DNA of 64,000 nucleotides, from the NCBI RefSeq assembly GCF_015832195.1, contig NC_052017.1, forward strand, positions 47,383,652 to 47,447,651. Reading direction: 5' to 3'. Under the pieces are notes generated by a model that made no database searches, was not told the DNA's origin, and worked only from the letters and a program-made list of their open reading frames with translations. This DNA is from Motacilla alba alba (Eukaryota; Chordata; Aves; Passeriformes; Motacillidae). This document shows, in pieces, positions 12,501 through 23,798 of this stretch. Each line of letters starts with the position of its first letter. The stretch's first letter is position 1. A program made the translations under genes and the position numbers.

Positions 12501-13589
12501 TCATTACTAATGTAACCCATATATATACAGAGTCTCATTAGCTCTCCTGTTATCTCCTCTGTATGCTCTGTTATATAAATAAAGAGGCAATTTACTGTAG
12601 CACTGCTCTGATATTCAAGAATATGCTCCTTTCAGGGCTGCTGAATGGATGTTGCACACTTTTGTGCACTTTACTTTGTCTCAACAATAATCAGCCTGGA
12701 AACTCAGTCAAAAATAACAAAATGAAAAATAACCACACTTGAAAATGGAGTTCTCACTCTGTCTGCCACTGAGAGGAGACTGTAAATCTGAGCTGATACC
12801 TGTTTCACTGAGCAGTATTAATGTTCAGTTGACTAAGCAGTTTGAAAGGCTGAGCCTTCTCTGGTTCCTTTGAAGAGTTAGAGCTCTTTGTAATGCAGCA
12901 GTGGGGTGTGGACAATAAACAAGGATGGCAAATACCACCAAACTTAACGCCCCAATGAATGTGAAGCACAGGAAGCTGCAAAATTAGAAGAACAAATAAA
13001 ACACATGACAAGGCAGTTAATTCACAGAGAAATAAGAAAATCCAAGCTGTGACAAAATAGAATCTGCAAAAAGGTCTCAGCTGTTTCTTGACTAAATATC
13101 CCAAACTGGTCGCTCGTGAGCATATTTAAGTACACAGGGGACACAAAAGAGTGGTAGCAGAGACATACGAAGAAATACAGTGTGTGAAATGTATCACCAT
13201 AACAACATCTTTTACAAAAAATGTGTAGGAGTGCGAAACCACTGCAGTACTTGTGAAGTAAAAATGACAAAAGTAATAATTATGTTGGACCAAGGTGGTT
13301 TCACGTAGTTTAATGTCAAGGGGTATTTTTGCTAGAAAAGAAAAATCCTGAGATGATACAATAATAGCAAGGACAAAATCCTGTTCTGGAGGTCAGGATG
13401 TGCGTAGGAGCAAATGATAACTTAAATTTGTGTTACAAAATGTTCCACGTTAGTAATTGCTGCCAGTTAGTAACTACATTTAGTAACCAATTTTAGTTAC
13501 TTGAACCTTCACAAACTTGAGAACACAAAGTAAAGGTGTGGAAGGAAGATTCACCTCTGTACTGCTGAGATGAGTTTAGATCACAGCCA
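9583..13589. other. Intergenic spacer
   Basis: Mostly AT-rich DNA without recognisable exons. An ATGCAAAT octamer occurs at about 10216. A 105-codon ORF at 11765-12082 is listed separately. The interval 12421-12600 is rich in TAAT/ATTA words and could be a conserved noncoding element. A 99-codon open frame on the minus strand (12805-13104) resembles no family I know. Confidence 0.45.
11765..12082 (+). other. Unrecognised 105-codon ORF, possible retrocopy fragment
   Basis: Open for 105 codons, with a plausible-looking composition (LTFEDPFILQDHDG, then HVMQELKYLWSQFRFKHG). There is no signal peptide, no membrane segment, no splice sites fitting an exon and no family I can name. About 240 bp upstream (near 11530) a GC-rich 'ccatggcggccacgactg' stretch stands out in otherwise AT-rich DNA, the type of sequence seen at the 5' end of a cDNA. 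This may be a decayed processed pseudogene or an unclassified transposon piece, but chance openness in AT-rich DNA is also possible. Confidence 0.2.
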
Positions 13590-13795
13590 AAAATGGATAG
13601 CAAGTGATCTCTCAAGATCATCTAGTCTTATCCTCTGCTCAAAGCGTGGCTAAACTCAAAAGTTAGATGAGGCTGCCCAGAACTGAGTCCAGTTGTGTTT
13701 CAAAAAGCTAAGGATGGAGGACCCAAACACCTTCTCTGGTGTTGGGGCTGTGAGCCCTCCTGACTCACAGCTACACCACTCTGAAATGAACACCA
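13590..13795 (-). mobile_element. CR1-like LINE fragment
   Basis: Reverse-oriented CR1-type sequence recognisable by 'atcatctagtcttatcctctgctc', 'gaggctgcccagaactgagtcc' and 'aaggatggaggacccaaacacc'. It is strongly diverged and abuts two further CR1 copies on its right, so this stretch has taken up CR1 insertions repeatedly. Confidence 0.65.
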
Positions 13796-13798
13796 CAG

Positions 13799-14066
13799 AA
13801 TCCCAGATTCAATAGAATATGCTGAGTTGGAAGGGACCCTCAAGAATCACCAAGTCCAACTCCTGTCCCTACACTGGACACCCAAAGAATCACACCTGTG
13901 ATGTGCCTGAGAGTGTTGTACAAATGCCTCTTGAACTCTGTCTGGCTGGTGCTGCAACCACTTCCCTGGGGATCATGTTCCAGTGCCCAACCAGCACCCT
14001 CTGGATGAAGAACCTTTTCTAGTATGCAACTTAAACCTCCTCTACCACAGCTCCAGGACAAAAATA
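13799..14066 (-). mobile_element. CR1 LINE 3' end, copy 1 of a doublet
   Basis: Begins 'aatcccagattcaatagaat' and continues with 'gagttggaagggacc', 'agtccaactcctgtccct' and 'ggatgaagaaccttttc', the standard reversed CR1 3' end. The short ORFs on both strands here are repeat-derived. It is followed directly by a second copy with the same internal order. Confidence 0.85.
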
Positions 14067-14365
14067 CCCTGAAATGGAAAGGACCCACAGGGTACAGAGT
14101 CCAGCTCCTGGTCTTGCACAGGACAACCCCAAGGATCACACCATGTGCCTGAGACCACTGTCCAAATGTTTCCTGAGCTCTGGCAAGCTCAGGAAAATGA
14201 CCATTTCCTGGGAAGTCAGTTCTAGTGTTCGACCCCTCTGTGGGTGAAGAACCTTTTCCTAAAGTCCAACTTGAACTTCCTCTGACAGCTTGGAGCCATT
14301 CCCTCGAGCCCTGTTGCTGGTCACCAGAGAGAACAGACTGGCGCTCCCCTTCTGGTCTCCCTAAG
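14067..14365 (-). mobile_element. CR1 LINE 3' end, copy 2 of a doublet
   Basis: Repeats the internal order of the preceding copy ('ggaaaggaccc', 'agtccagctcctggtcttgc', 'gtgaagaaccttttcc') and extends further, into 'gttgctggtcaccagagag'. It is diverged from copy 1, so this is two separate insertions of related subfamilies, or an old tandem duplication, rather than a recent one. Confidence 0.82.
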
Positions 14366-15120
14366 TGTTCCTAATCCAAACTTTATTTGTTGTACCCAAA
14401 GCCCTTATTAAGAAAGAATAAAGTAGTCTGACAAACAACACGCACGGGGTTCCATAATCTTACCTTCCTCTTCTTTTCAAAGCATATTTTACCAACCACA
14501 CAGCTTGCTGGGCCAAGGCACAATTTAGTTAATTACAGAGGTGGGGGAGGCTGACCACCATTCCCCCAGCCTGCTGAGGTCCCTGTGAACAGCAGCCCCA
14601 GCTGCCAGCATATTACTGCTTCCTCCCACTCCATGCTATCCACAAAGCTCTCTCCTGTTACACAGCTCGTGGTGGGGGATGCTGGAGGTTTCCAGATCCA
14701 GCACTGAGGAGATTTGCCATCAACTGACTGCCAGCTTCTCCTGGCAGCTCTTCTTTGGAAGTCTTTCAGTGCCATGTTTGACCCTCTCACCCTTGCTCAC
14801 CTGATATGCCCCATCTTCCAGTGACCAAACACTTTTTAACATACCCCACTCTGTCCCTGTCTTCTTCTGCCAAGTGACTTTTGCTACCAGACACAGATGT
14901 TTTAAGGAAAATATTAAGTATTGTCCTTATTACTGGTTCATTCAGAGGAAGGTTTAACCTAGAAGATTTTTTTCCTGGATGAATCCATATTCCAGACAAG
15001 CCTTGCAGCTCACTTTTTAAAACTTTTCCAAACAAAAGCTTTCATTTTGAAATCATTAATATTTTATTACATATCCAGAATATTTAAACAGTTTCCTTCA
15101 CAACTGTAATTTTCTTTTCC
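14366..15120. other. Spacer between CR1 cluster and solo LTR
   Basis: Moderately GC-rich around 14530-14830, AT-rich after. Minus-strand open frames of 82-85 codons exist here but match nothing I know and lack exon borders. Confidence 0.4.
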
Positions 15121-15640
15121 TGTACTGGCTCTGGCTGGGACAGAGCAATTTTTCTCCATAGCTGCCCATATGGTGCTGTATTTTAAATTAGTGGCAAAAC
15201 AGTGTTGGTAACACACCAGTGGTGTAGCCCTTGCTGAGCCAGGCTTTCATGGCACCAACACCTTCTCTCTTTTATGAGTCTGCTCCTCTAGCCCATGGGC
15301 TGAGGGTGGGCAGGAAGTGGGGACAGCTGGGACAGCTGATCTGAACTGTCCAAAAGAATCTTCCATACCACATAACAACACACTCAGCAGTAAAACTGGG
15401 AAGGGGGAGTTTTGCCAAAGAGCTGTTGCTCAGAGACTGATTGGGCATCATTTTCTGGTGGTGAGGACTGCTTTTGCATGCCTTATTTTATGTTTCCCTT
15501 TATCCCTCTCCACTTATTAGGCTGCCTTTATCTTGACCCAAAAGTTTTCTTCTCTCTTTTGCCCTTCCAGTCCTCATCCCCACCCCTCTGGGGAAATGAG
15601 TGAGGGCTTAGTTTAGTTACCAGCCAGAATTTAAGAGACA
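15121..15640 (+). mobile_element. Solo LTR of an avian endogenous retrovirus, forward orientation
   Basis: A 520-bp block starting TG ('tgtactggctctggctggga') and ending CA ('ttaagagaca'), with internal order typical of a common avian ERV LTR (probably ERVL-like; class not proven). Its middle (15320-15372: 'gacagctg', 'ctgaactg', 'ccaaaag', 'ttcca') matches the reverse complement of 30370-30420, showing that the two loci are copies of one LTR family. There is no adjacent gag, pol or env sequence and no second LTR nearby in the same orientation, so it is a solo LTR left by recombination. The flanking bases show no clear target-site duplication, consistent with age. Confidence 0.82.
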
Positions 15641-18073
15641 TTTTTAAAGAAGGAGTTAAAAGACTGTAAAATTCCTTAAACTTGTGGTTTAAGAGCTTTA
15701 GTTTTGAAAATAAAATTGGATTTTAATACAATCTCATTGTTATTCCAATTGTTAAATTTGAACTTGCAAAGCAAAAAAAGTTCCTAAGGCTCAAATAGGA
15801 AAAGCCTGTTATTTATTCATTTTTTAATCAGGAGGATATTGAAATATCAGGAGGATCTAAAAAACAACATTTGAATTGATTATTCTTTATCCTCTCGTAG
15901 GTAGCAACTGGTTTCTGCTGGCTAACAATGTTTTGGCAGTCTTGCCTAAAAGCATGATAAGTTAAAAAAAAAAGTAAGAAGAAAATTAATTGGCCCTTTC
16001 AGTGTCCTCCTTTGAACTGAGAACATAATCCCTGGATTTATTTTTGACAGTTTATGTCTTCTCATATAAAGGAACCAAATTTTGAATTTTTCAATTAATT
16101 AAGCCTTTAGGTTTATAGCTAAATATAATGTGTTTAAAGATGCTTATTTCTACTACAATTATTTCTGCTATTTTGTACATTGAAAATATACAATTGAAAC
16201 ACATAGGTCTATGAAATTTTAAATGTGCAGGTAAACTTTCTCCCTGATTTTCATCTACATTTTAGATAAAATTATTATTAATCATACTTAAGGTAATTTT
16301 TTCTCTCTCTCAGTCTTGAGTTAAATAACTATCTAAATAAATAAATAAATGGCTTCTCCTTCATTTCTAGGAACTACTGATGGTTGAATAAAAAGCAATT
16401 AAGCTAATCACTTCATTTTAAACACTCCCCTCCATCCTATTCTTTTGTTCTACAATCTATTTTTGTTATAATGGAAAGATAAGATCAACAGGACTCTGAT
16501 ATACAGTTCAGTTGGAACCTATCACATATTCCATTTTCACAGAGTTAGGTTAAAATATGTTAATTAGCTGCATGGCCCATCTATGCTTTAGGGTAGAAAT
16601 ATTCTTGCAATTACAGTAATTGCTCAAATCCTTGAACTGAGGAAACAAAGAAATAGTGAAAGCTATTGAAGGGATCTATGTAGACAGTTTGATGGCACTT
16701 AGGATCACGATCAATTTATCAGGAGAGCACTTCTGTTGGTTACACTTATTCTCTTTGCCATGTGTTGAGAGTATGGGCTACAAACAGACATACACATGGC
16801 ATTAGTTGAATTCCATTCCTGTAAACAGTGTGCATAATGGAAGCATAGAGATTTCCCAACTAGCAAAAAAGGCAGCAGAAATAACATTGTTCTGCTGGAA
16901 CCATGGATGATGGATTTGCCAGCACAGAGGTTCATTCCTGGCTGCCACCAGCATCATTGAAGGAGTCAACAGAACCTTTTCCAAGGCAGGGGTTGGAAGG
17001 AAGTACACTTGAAATATATGGTGGCCATCTCTTTTTAAATCCTGTAAGACTATTCCTGTCTGCATAGTGCTTTCAGCCACTTCTGTCGCTGAGTGCTGCA
17101 GACCTGCTTTTTTCTCTGCTGTATTTTCCTCTGCAAATGGCAGTCATCCTACGGACAGGGCTCTCTGAAGGTGAGAGCATCAGTTTATGTAAATACAAGG
17201 CTCTGTCCAGCACCAAATGGCCTCAGCTTTGGAGTTTCCCCTGTTTGTGGGACTAATCCTTTTTTTCAAGGGGCTTGAAGGAAGAAACTTCTATGGGAGC
17301 ATCAACTAGCCAAAATGTTCAAATTTCAAACTCACTTTTGCTTCTTTAGGCATCTTTGGATATCTCACAGGAAATTAAATCAGAAAAGTCTGATAGCTTG
17401 CAGCATGGTTTTTGTATTCAGTTCTCTTTTTAGTGATAGGAACTAAAAAGCCTTCTCCTTTCACAACTAGTCCATTTTGTACCCCTGAGAACAGAGTGAT
17501 AAATCACTATATTTTGGAGGTGCTCTAGGTGTTCTGTTTTTTACTCATATTTAATATATTTAATTTCCTTTGTATCTTAAAATTCACACCATTGATATTC
17601 ATTCCCACTCCCTACCACCCAACACTCACAAGAATAAATGCTGATTCTTTTTTTCTGATTTGCTTACAAGTTTCATTCCTTTGGAACTGATATTGGATAT
17701 TTTAAATTCTCAATAGTTCAAAATCTTTTTTTTTCTTATTTTTTGATTAACTGACTTTTATGGATGTGTATTTTGATGAAATTGATATGACAGGCCTCTA
17801 GATACCAGACTCATCTAAATTATAAACTAATTTACTGACAAATTAAATCATTTTTAGTACTTAGAGTCCTCATCCTTGTCCTCTAGTGCTCTCTCTGTAA
17901 CTCTAGTCAGAACATAAGCACTTGCTTTTCTTTCAGAAAAATGGGAAACTCGCCTCAGTAAAACTAAGGCTCATTTTTGTGCAATGTGGCCACAAACACA
18001 CAGTTTTAAGATCTTGGAGAGTTCAATATCAATGCACATTTGTGAAAACAACCCAAACATAAAACCTGATCAT
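15641..18073. other. AT-rich intergenic spacer
   Basis: Very AT-rich, especially 15700-16350 with long A/T runs and an (AAAT)n-like stretch near 16335-16350. No exon or recognisable repeat. Short ORFs at 16711-17278 are not supported as genes. Confidence 0.45.
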
Positions 18074-18601
18074 AAAATCATAGAATACCTTCGTGTGGAA
18101 GAGACCTCAAATATCTCCATCATATGATCCAGCATCAAACATGGATGTTGGATATCTCCCTGGATAGTTCCAGCATCCCTGACGTGAGCAGGAGCACCTT
18201 CCTCTGGACTATATTACTCAAAGGCTCCTGTATCAATGTCTTGAGCACCTCCAGGAATGGGGCATGCACAGCTTCTCTGTGTAACCTGTTCTGTGCCTCA
18301 CCACCCTCACAGTAAAGAATTTCTTCCTCCTATCTAATCTAAATCTCTCCTCTTTCACGTCAAAGCCATTATCATAACCCTTATCCTACCCCTGCATGTC
18401 CTTGTGAAAAGTCCCTCTCCATCTTTCCTGTAGGTCCCCTTTATGTACTGGAAAGTTCTCTAAGGTCTCCACAGAGCATTCTCTTCTCTGGGATGAACAA
18501 CCCCAACTCTCTCAGCCTGTTTTCAGAGGAGAGGTGCTCCACCCCTCTGATCATTTTGTGGCCTCCTCTGGACTTGCTCCAGCATCTTCACATCCTTCTT
18601 A
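18074..18601 (-). mobile_element. CR1 LINE 3' end
   Basis: About 530 bp of well-preserved reversed CR1: 'catagaatacc' at the left, then 'ctccaggaatggggca', 'cctcaccaccctcacagtaa', 'agtccctctccatctttc', 'caaccccaactctctcagcc' and 'ctctggacttgctccagcat' in the expected order. An extra segment around 18130-18230 repeats the 'ggatgttggatatctccctg' type text and may be an internal variant. No intact ORF. Confidence 0.93.
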
Positions 18602-21600
18602 TTAACTGCATGAGTTAATTGGCTTATGTGCTTCCTTTCTAATTGCTTTTTAGTTTAATAAAGATTAAGCCTTGCCCAGCTCTGTGTCAAGCAAAAATTA
18701 GTTTCAGGGATCTACTTCCTGAAGAGGCTTGTTGATTCTGTGTCAAAGTATCAGGAAAGAATTCAGACTCTGTGGCTGCGACGTTATATATCAAGAAGAA
18801 CATGAGAAACCAGGTATAGCAGCATTATGTGGGGCTATTCCTTGAAACATAGACTTCTGAGAAAGGCTGTGAGACTGAAGCAGTGGGAAGTTTGAAAAGG
18901 ACAGGGAGTAGCAGCATGGTCAAGCAGAAAGGAAAGCATTTGGGATAAGGAAAAATTTATGTTGTCAATGCCAGATCCTTGACTTACCGGTGGTTTTCTG
19001 CATCTGTTCCCAAGTAAAATGGCTTATAGCCAGTAATATCAATTTTCTGGAGTAAACTAAAGCAACAACAACTTTAATTGTCACTACAGTTGTTGGAGGG
19101 CAATTAGACCAAATAGTGGGACAAAACTATTTAATAACTCTTCTAACTTCTAAAATGGTATGTACCAGGACAGGAGAATAATGACAAGTTCCTGAATACA
19201 TAATAATGTCTCTTCTCTTTGCACTAAACTAAATAAATATCAGCTTTGTTTTAAAAGGTAAGTCATAGCCTGCCTGTGATATACTCGGCCAAATTCCTCC
19301 ACAGAAATCCATTACATATTACTTCTATTTATACAAAGCACAATGCCTACTTTTGAGGCATACTAAATAGATATGACTAAGGCAACTATATATTAAGATT
19401 TCTAATAAACAGACAAGCCAGACAGCCTCTTCCATCCTGGCAATGCCTGAGAAATCTCTCAGTGAACCTGCAATCAAGTAATTAGAGGAGTAGTCCAAGA
19501 ATCTGAAAAGTTCTGCTGAACTTGTTGACCATTTACTGGCTGAAGTTAGTAAATTATTCATGATGCATGGGTGGGTGGGATTGGCAAATTAAAGGGATCA
19601 TCCTGTATGTTCCCTAACGATGGAGTATGATTTTCTTACTATCCCGTATCTGTGACTCACATGTGACACAGTGGGAGTGAGACAGCAAGAACTGCGATTT
19701 CACCTTCCATCCCAGAAGAAGCAGTATGTTAAAGCATAACACACACAGGTGTTCCCTATTTCACCGTGTTTATGACCTATGTGTAGCTCAGTTCTTGTAA
19801 GCAGCTAGCTATAGAGGATTAATATTAATAAATAATTTGAATTATCAGCAGTTATCACCCTAATTTGGAAGCAGCTAAAACTGAAAATCTATCCAATCAC
19901 AGAAGACAGGACAGTTTTATGGCTGTTCAAAGACAGAAAGCATCTCTTGAAACCAAATGTGAAGCCTTGGTTGCTATTGTACTGACCAGAAAGACAGTAT
20001 TTTTGTAGACTGATGCAGGTAGCAGAGGAAATCATGCAGACATGAAATGGAGAAGTTAGAGTTCTACTGTGGACCTAGTCCCTGCTTAGAGGAAGTCTGC
20101 TACAGGCATGTGTGGGCACCCGCAGTGACACTTCCACAGAGACTCATCCCATCTCCAAACACTCAACAGTCCTCGTTTCTCTTCTCTCAACTGCTACTTC
20201 TTATTCTTCTGTTTCCTTTTTCCATCTCAGTAATTGAAACCTCCACTCTTCTATTTTGCCTTCTGTTTACCCCAGTGTTGAACCAGATACACCCAATCTC
20301 TTCCTTCCTTAAAATCTATTTGTAATTCTAGTCTGACCTGGATCTCTGCTGTGTATAAATACATTTCCCTTTCAATATTTATTCTCACTACTGGTCAAGG
20401 CAAGATATGTGCTGACTAAATTTTCTCCTGTACTCAAATAACAAGATAACCTAAAAACTAAACCTAGATTACAGGCTGAGTTGCCTGATTTTTAATTTTT
20501 TTTTTTTTTGAGAACATGAAGTTACAAGGTTAGCACACTAAACAGCATTAACATACAAGTTTCCATGAATGTTTCAAGGAAAAAAGAAGTATGAAAACAC
20601 CAATGGAGAAGTTCAGTTTCTAACTTTCAACAGTTTTGGTGCCAGCCAACAACACTATCCCCAAGGTGACAAGAGAATTATCTGTGCAACAACTTTGCTG
20701 GGTTTTGGCCTGACTTTACATCCAAAGAGCTCAGACTGGACTCAAGAAGGTAACAGACTGAACCAAGCTCCTGATCTCAGAGTCTGATTCAGCTCTGTCT
20801 GGAGTGCTGACTGTCACGAAACAGCTACTTGAGGAATGCAATTTCTTCGTGTCTCTTCTGACTTTATTACATGGTGGTTCAAGGTTTATGGATTCCTTCA
20901 AGCTCTGTGGACAAGGCAGCAGCCATTTCCCTGCTTCACCCAGAGGCTGTGGCTGTAGTTTCATGATCATTCTAACACATGGAAACCATCAGTGTCTGAC
21001 ATGCAGGCTGTTCACTACCTTCCTGTGCATTTCTGCAGACCCAGCCATCATTTTGCCATCCAACCACCATCACTACAGTGTCAGGCAGCAGCCTGTCCTT
21101 ATGTGGGATTGGGTGATGCTGGAACCACAGCTGGTGAGTACCATTACCCAGGTAGATGCTCTCCATCAGTGCTCTGATGGAACAATTACATGTTTCTTTT
21201 ACTCCAAGCCCACAAATATATGCAGCATCCAAAATGGACATCCCTGCTGTTCTGAATCCTGGTCTGAATGAAATGGTAACTGCTGTCTCAAAGCTTTCAG
21301 GGTATATCCTGAGAATGTCTCACAGACTGCTGTTTCCATATCCTTGCTCAGAGACTTTCCTGTTTCTCTTTCCAACTTTTTATTTTTTGAGGTTTTGCAT
21401 TTATTTAGTTTGGGTAGCTCTCTTTCATGTCTTGTTCTTCCTAAGAGTGTTCTTAGTAGAAGACATGCGTCTCAAAGGGAGCCATCCTCTCATCCACAGC
21501 AGAAGGTGGCTGACTGACGGCAGGAACAACGCTAGTTCAACCCTGCTGCAACATTGTTTAATTTTTTGTCAAGAATATGCTTTTTAATGTCTCTAAAGAG

Positions 21601-23777
21601 ATGTGACTCAAAGTCTTCCTCTTTTTAGTGAGCTGCCATGTACTAATGATATGTTTTGGAGTCTGCATACATGCCTTTGGTTCAGGAATAATTTTCAAGG
21701 CCCATTGGCTTCTCTATGTCTTTATTTTAACAGCATTAACTCTTAAGTTGCTTTTCATACATGCCTACAGCTTGTTTAATATATAATATTTAAACAGTGA
21801 GAAATCACCTCTGAATTCTTGACAGTCTAATAACATGTTAGAGTGAAATCCTCTGTTACCTCTGCTAAACACTTTGTTATTCTGCAACATTTAGCTTAAT
21901 TATTAAACACAAAGCAAGTTCAGGGGGAAAGTGGATGTGTAAGGAAAAAATCCTATGCTCATTCTTTACTTGATCAGTGGCACTTCTCCCTTGTTTAGCA
22001 GCAAAACCTGGTACCTTGTGGTAGTTGTATGGCTCAGGGAATCACTGCCTGCCTGAGCTTTAGGACTAACCAAATTGTGTTCAGAGGAAGTCCTGACTTG
22101 ATCTGTTCTACATGTCCCAGCACAATGATAGTCTCTGGCAGGTCAGCAACTTTTCTGTGGTTCTGCCTGCATGATGAAAAGAGCATTAGACGTCGCACAT
22201 ATGAGATTGCTATCACAGAGGAGCAAAAGGAAGGCTTGTTCCTTCCTGTGTGTGGGCTGAGAAAACTCTCAGTCCTTCTTGGTCAAACAGGTCAAAGGCT
22301 GTCTTTTTTACTTTGCTTATGTATGCCATATGCTACAGCTGCATGAAATGACACATTTCAGGGTGGAGTCACAAAAAGAAGATATTATAAGGTAAAATTT
22401 AAATATTTTATTGCTATTAATAGCAAAAAAAATCATAATCTATTTCAAAGGGATATAAAGTGCTGTAATTAAACTGTAATTATGCTGTCTAGAACAACTA
22501 AAACTTGTACATTTTCAAAGCCAATTTGAAATATTAACAATATACATTGGGAAATGAGTTGGTTAGTAAAACTTTTGTTGTAACAAAGTTTCTGGGAAAT
22601 TTCTTGTGCTTTTCTTGGGAATATTAGTCAGGTAAACAATTTCAAGCATTCAAACACTTAAAGGTCATGAATTTTAAAAGCAGGTGAACAGAAAGGTTTA
22701 TATTGATCTTGGCTTTCTAAAGATGTTTTGCCTGATGCTTCATAAATAAGAAGTTTCTCTGAAAATGTTTTGCAGTTGCAGTCTATCATTTTACAGATGA
22801 GAATTAGGAAACTGCCAATTTAAGAATTAAGAAACTGCAAAGAATTAAGAACTGCCAATTAAAACAAGTTTACTGATTTCAAACTCCAAAGGAATCAGAC
22901 AGAGAAGACGCTGCTTTATTTAAGAGATAATTTTTTAGCTCTTACTTAGTTCTTTCAAAACTCTATCTAAGGTAAGGCTAATTTCATTAGCAAAGTATCT
23001 ATCTACACCATGAGATATCCCTGTATATTTGTACAGAAATCTATATACAAGTCTGCATTTTAACTTAAGTCTAGATAAGGATGCAGCTGTATGTGGCTAT
23101 CTTCAACAAGTGCCAAAATAATTATATCTTTCAGAAGACCATTCCCAAATTAATTTTCATCTTTTCATCACTTTTCATAGTAGAGTAGCTCAGGTAAAAT
23201 TCTGTAGCAAAAAATACTTGCAGATGAAGCAAGAAGAAATTGAATTTTCATCTGCAAACCTTTATTTTCAATTTGCTCCGTGTATCTAGAAACAAATTGT
23301 TGCTACCTATGTGTATTTTGTACCCATCCAGCAAGATGCTAAAAAGATGGATCAAGTGTTATCACAGAGTATCCACACATGATAGGTATGACATCTTCAT
23401 ATCTCAGTATTTCCCCACCTTCAATTTAAGCTTTATAATATGAGCGCAGATAAAACTCGCACAATTTACAAACAAACAGTGTCTTTGTTATTACAAATTG
23501 CTGAATCTAGAAGCAAATAATTTTTAAAAAAATCCTAGAATGCAGTTTAGTAAATCAAAATCTCATTCATGATTATGTAAAATGTAGTTTAAACCCTGAG
23601 AGGCATGGGTTATTACTGTCATATGCAGGATCACAACAGTTATAAGGCTGTAAACTACATGGTATAACATAATTTCAGACGCAATTCAGTAGTGTCTCCT
23701 TAGGAATCTGTGATATTCCAGTTAACAAAAAAGGAAATAACAAAGAAAAATGTTTCACTCCTATTTTTCCTTTTCAG
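18602..23777. other. Intergenic spacer, includes upstream region of the second receptor
   Basis: No recognisable exon. The open frames at 20047-20325, 20804-21271 and 21156-21587 are long for this DNA but resemble no family I know, and several overlap on opposite strands. A short local repeat of 'gaattaagaaactgc'-type units lies at 22801-22860. A clean acceptor ('ctatttttccttttcag') ends at 23777, so an untranslated first exon of the GPR141-like gene should lie upstream, unlocated. Confidence 0.45.
22801..22862. repeat. Short imperfect tandem repeat
   Basis: Three imperfect copies of a unit of about 20 bases built on 'gaattaagaaactgcc'. It is local and low-copy with no known function. Confidence 0.6.
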
Positions 23778-23798
23778 TAATCTTCAAAAGAGGAGCTT

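Noticed and set aside
20804..21587. Overlapping ORFs of 155 and 143 codons as a gene between the two receptors
   Set aside because: No splice framework, no recognisable motif, and the opposite strand is also open. Insufficient support.
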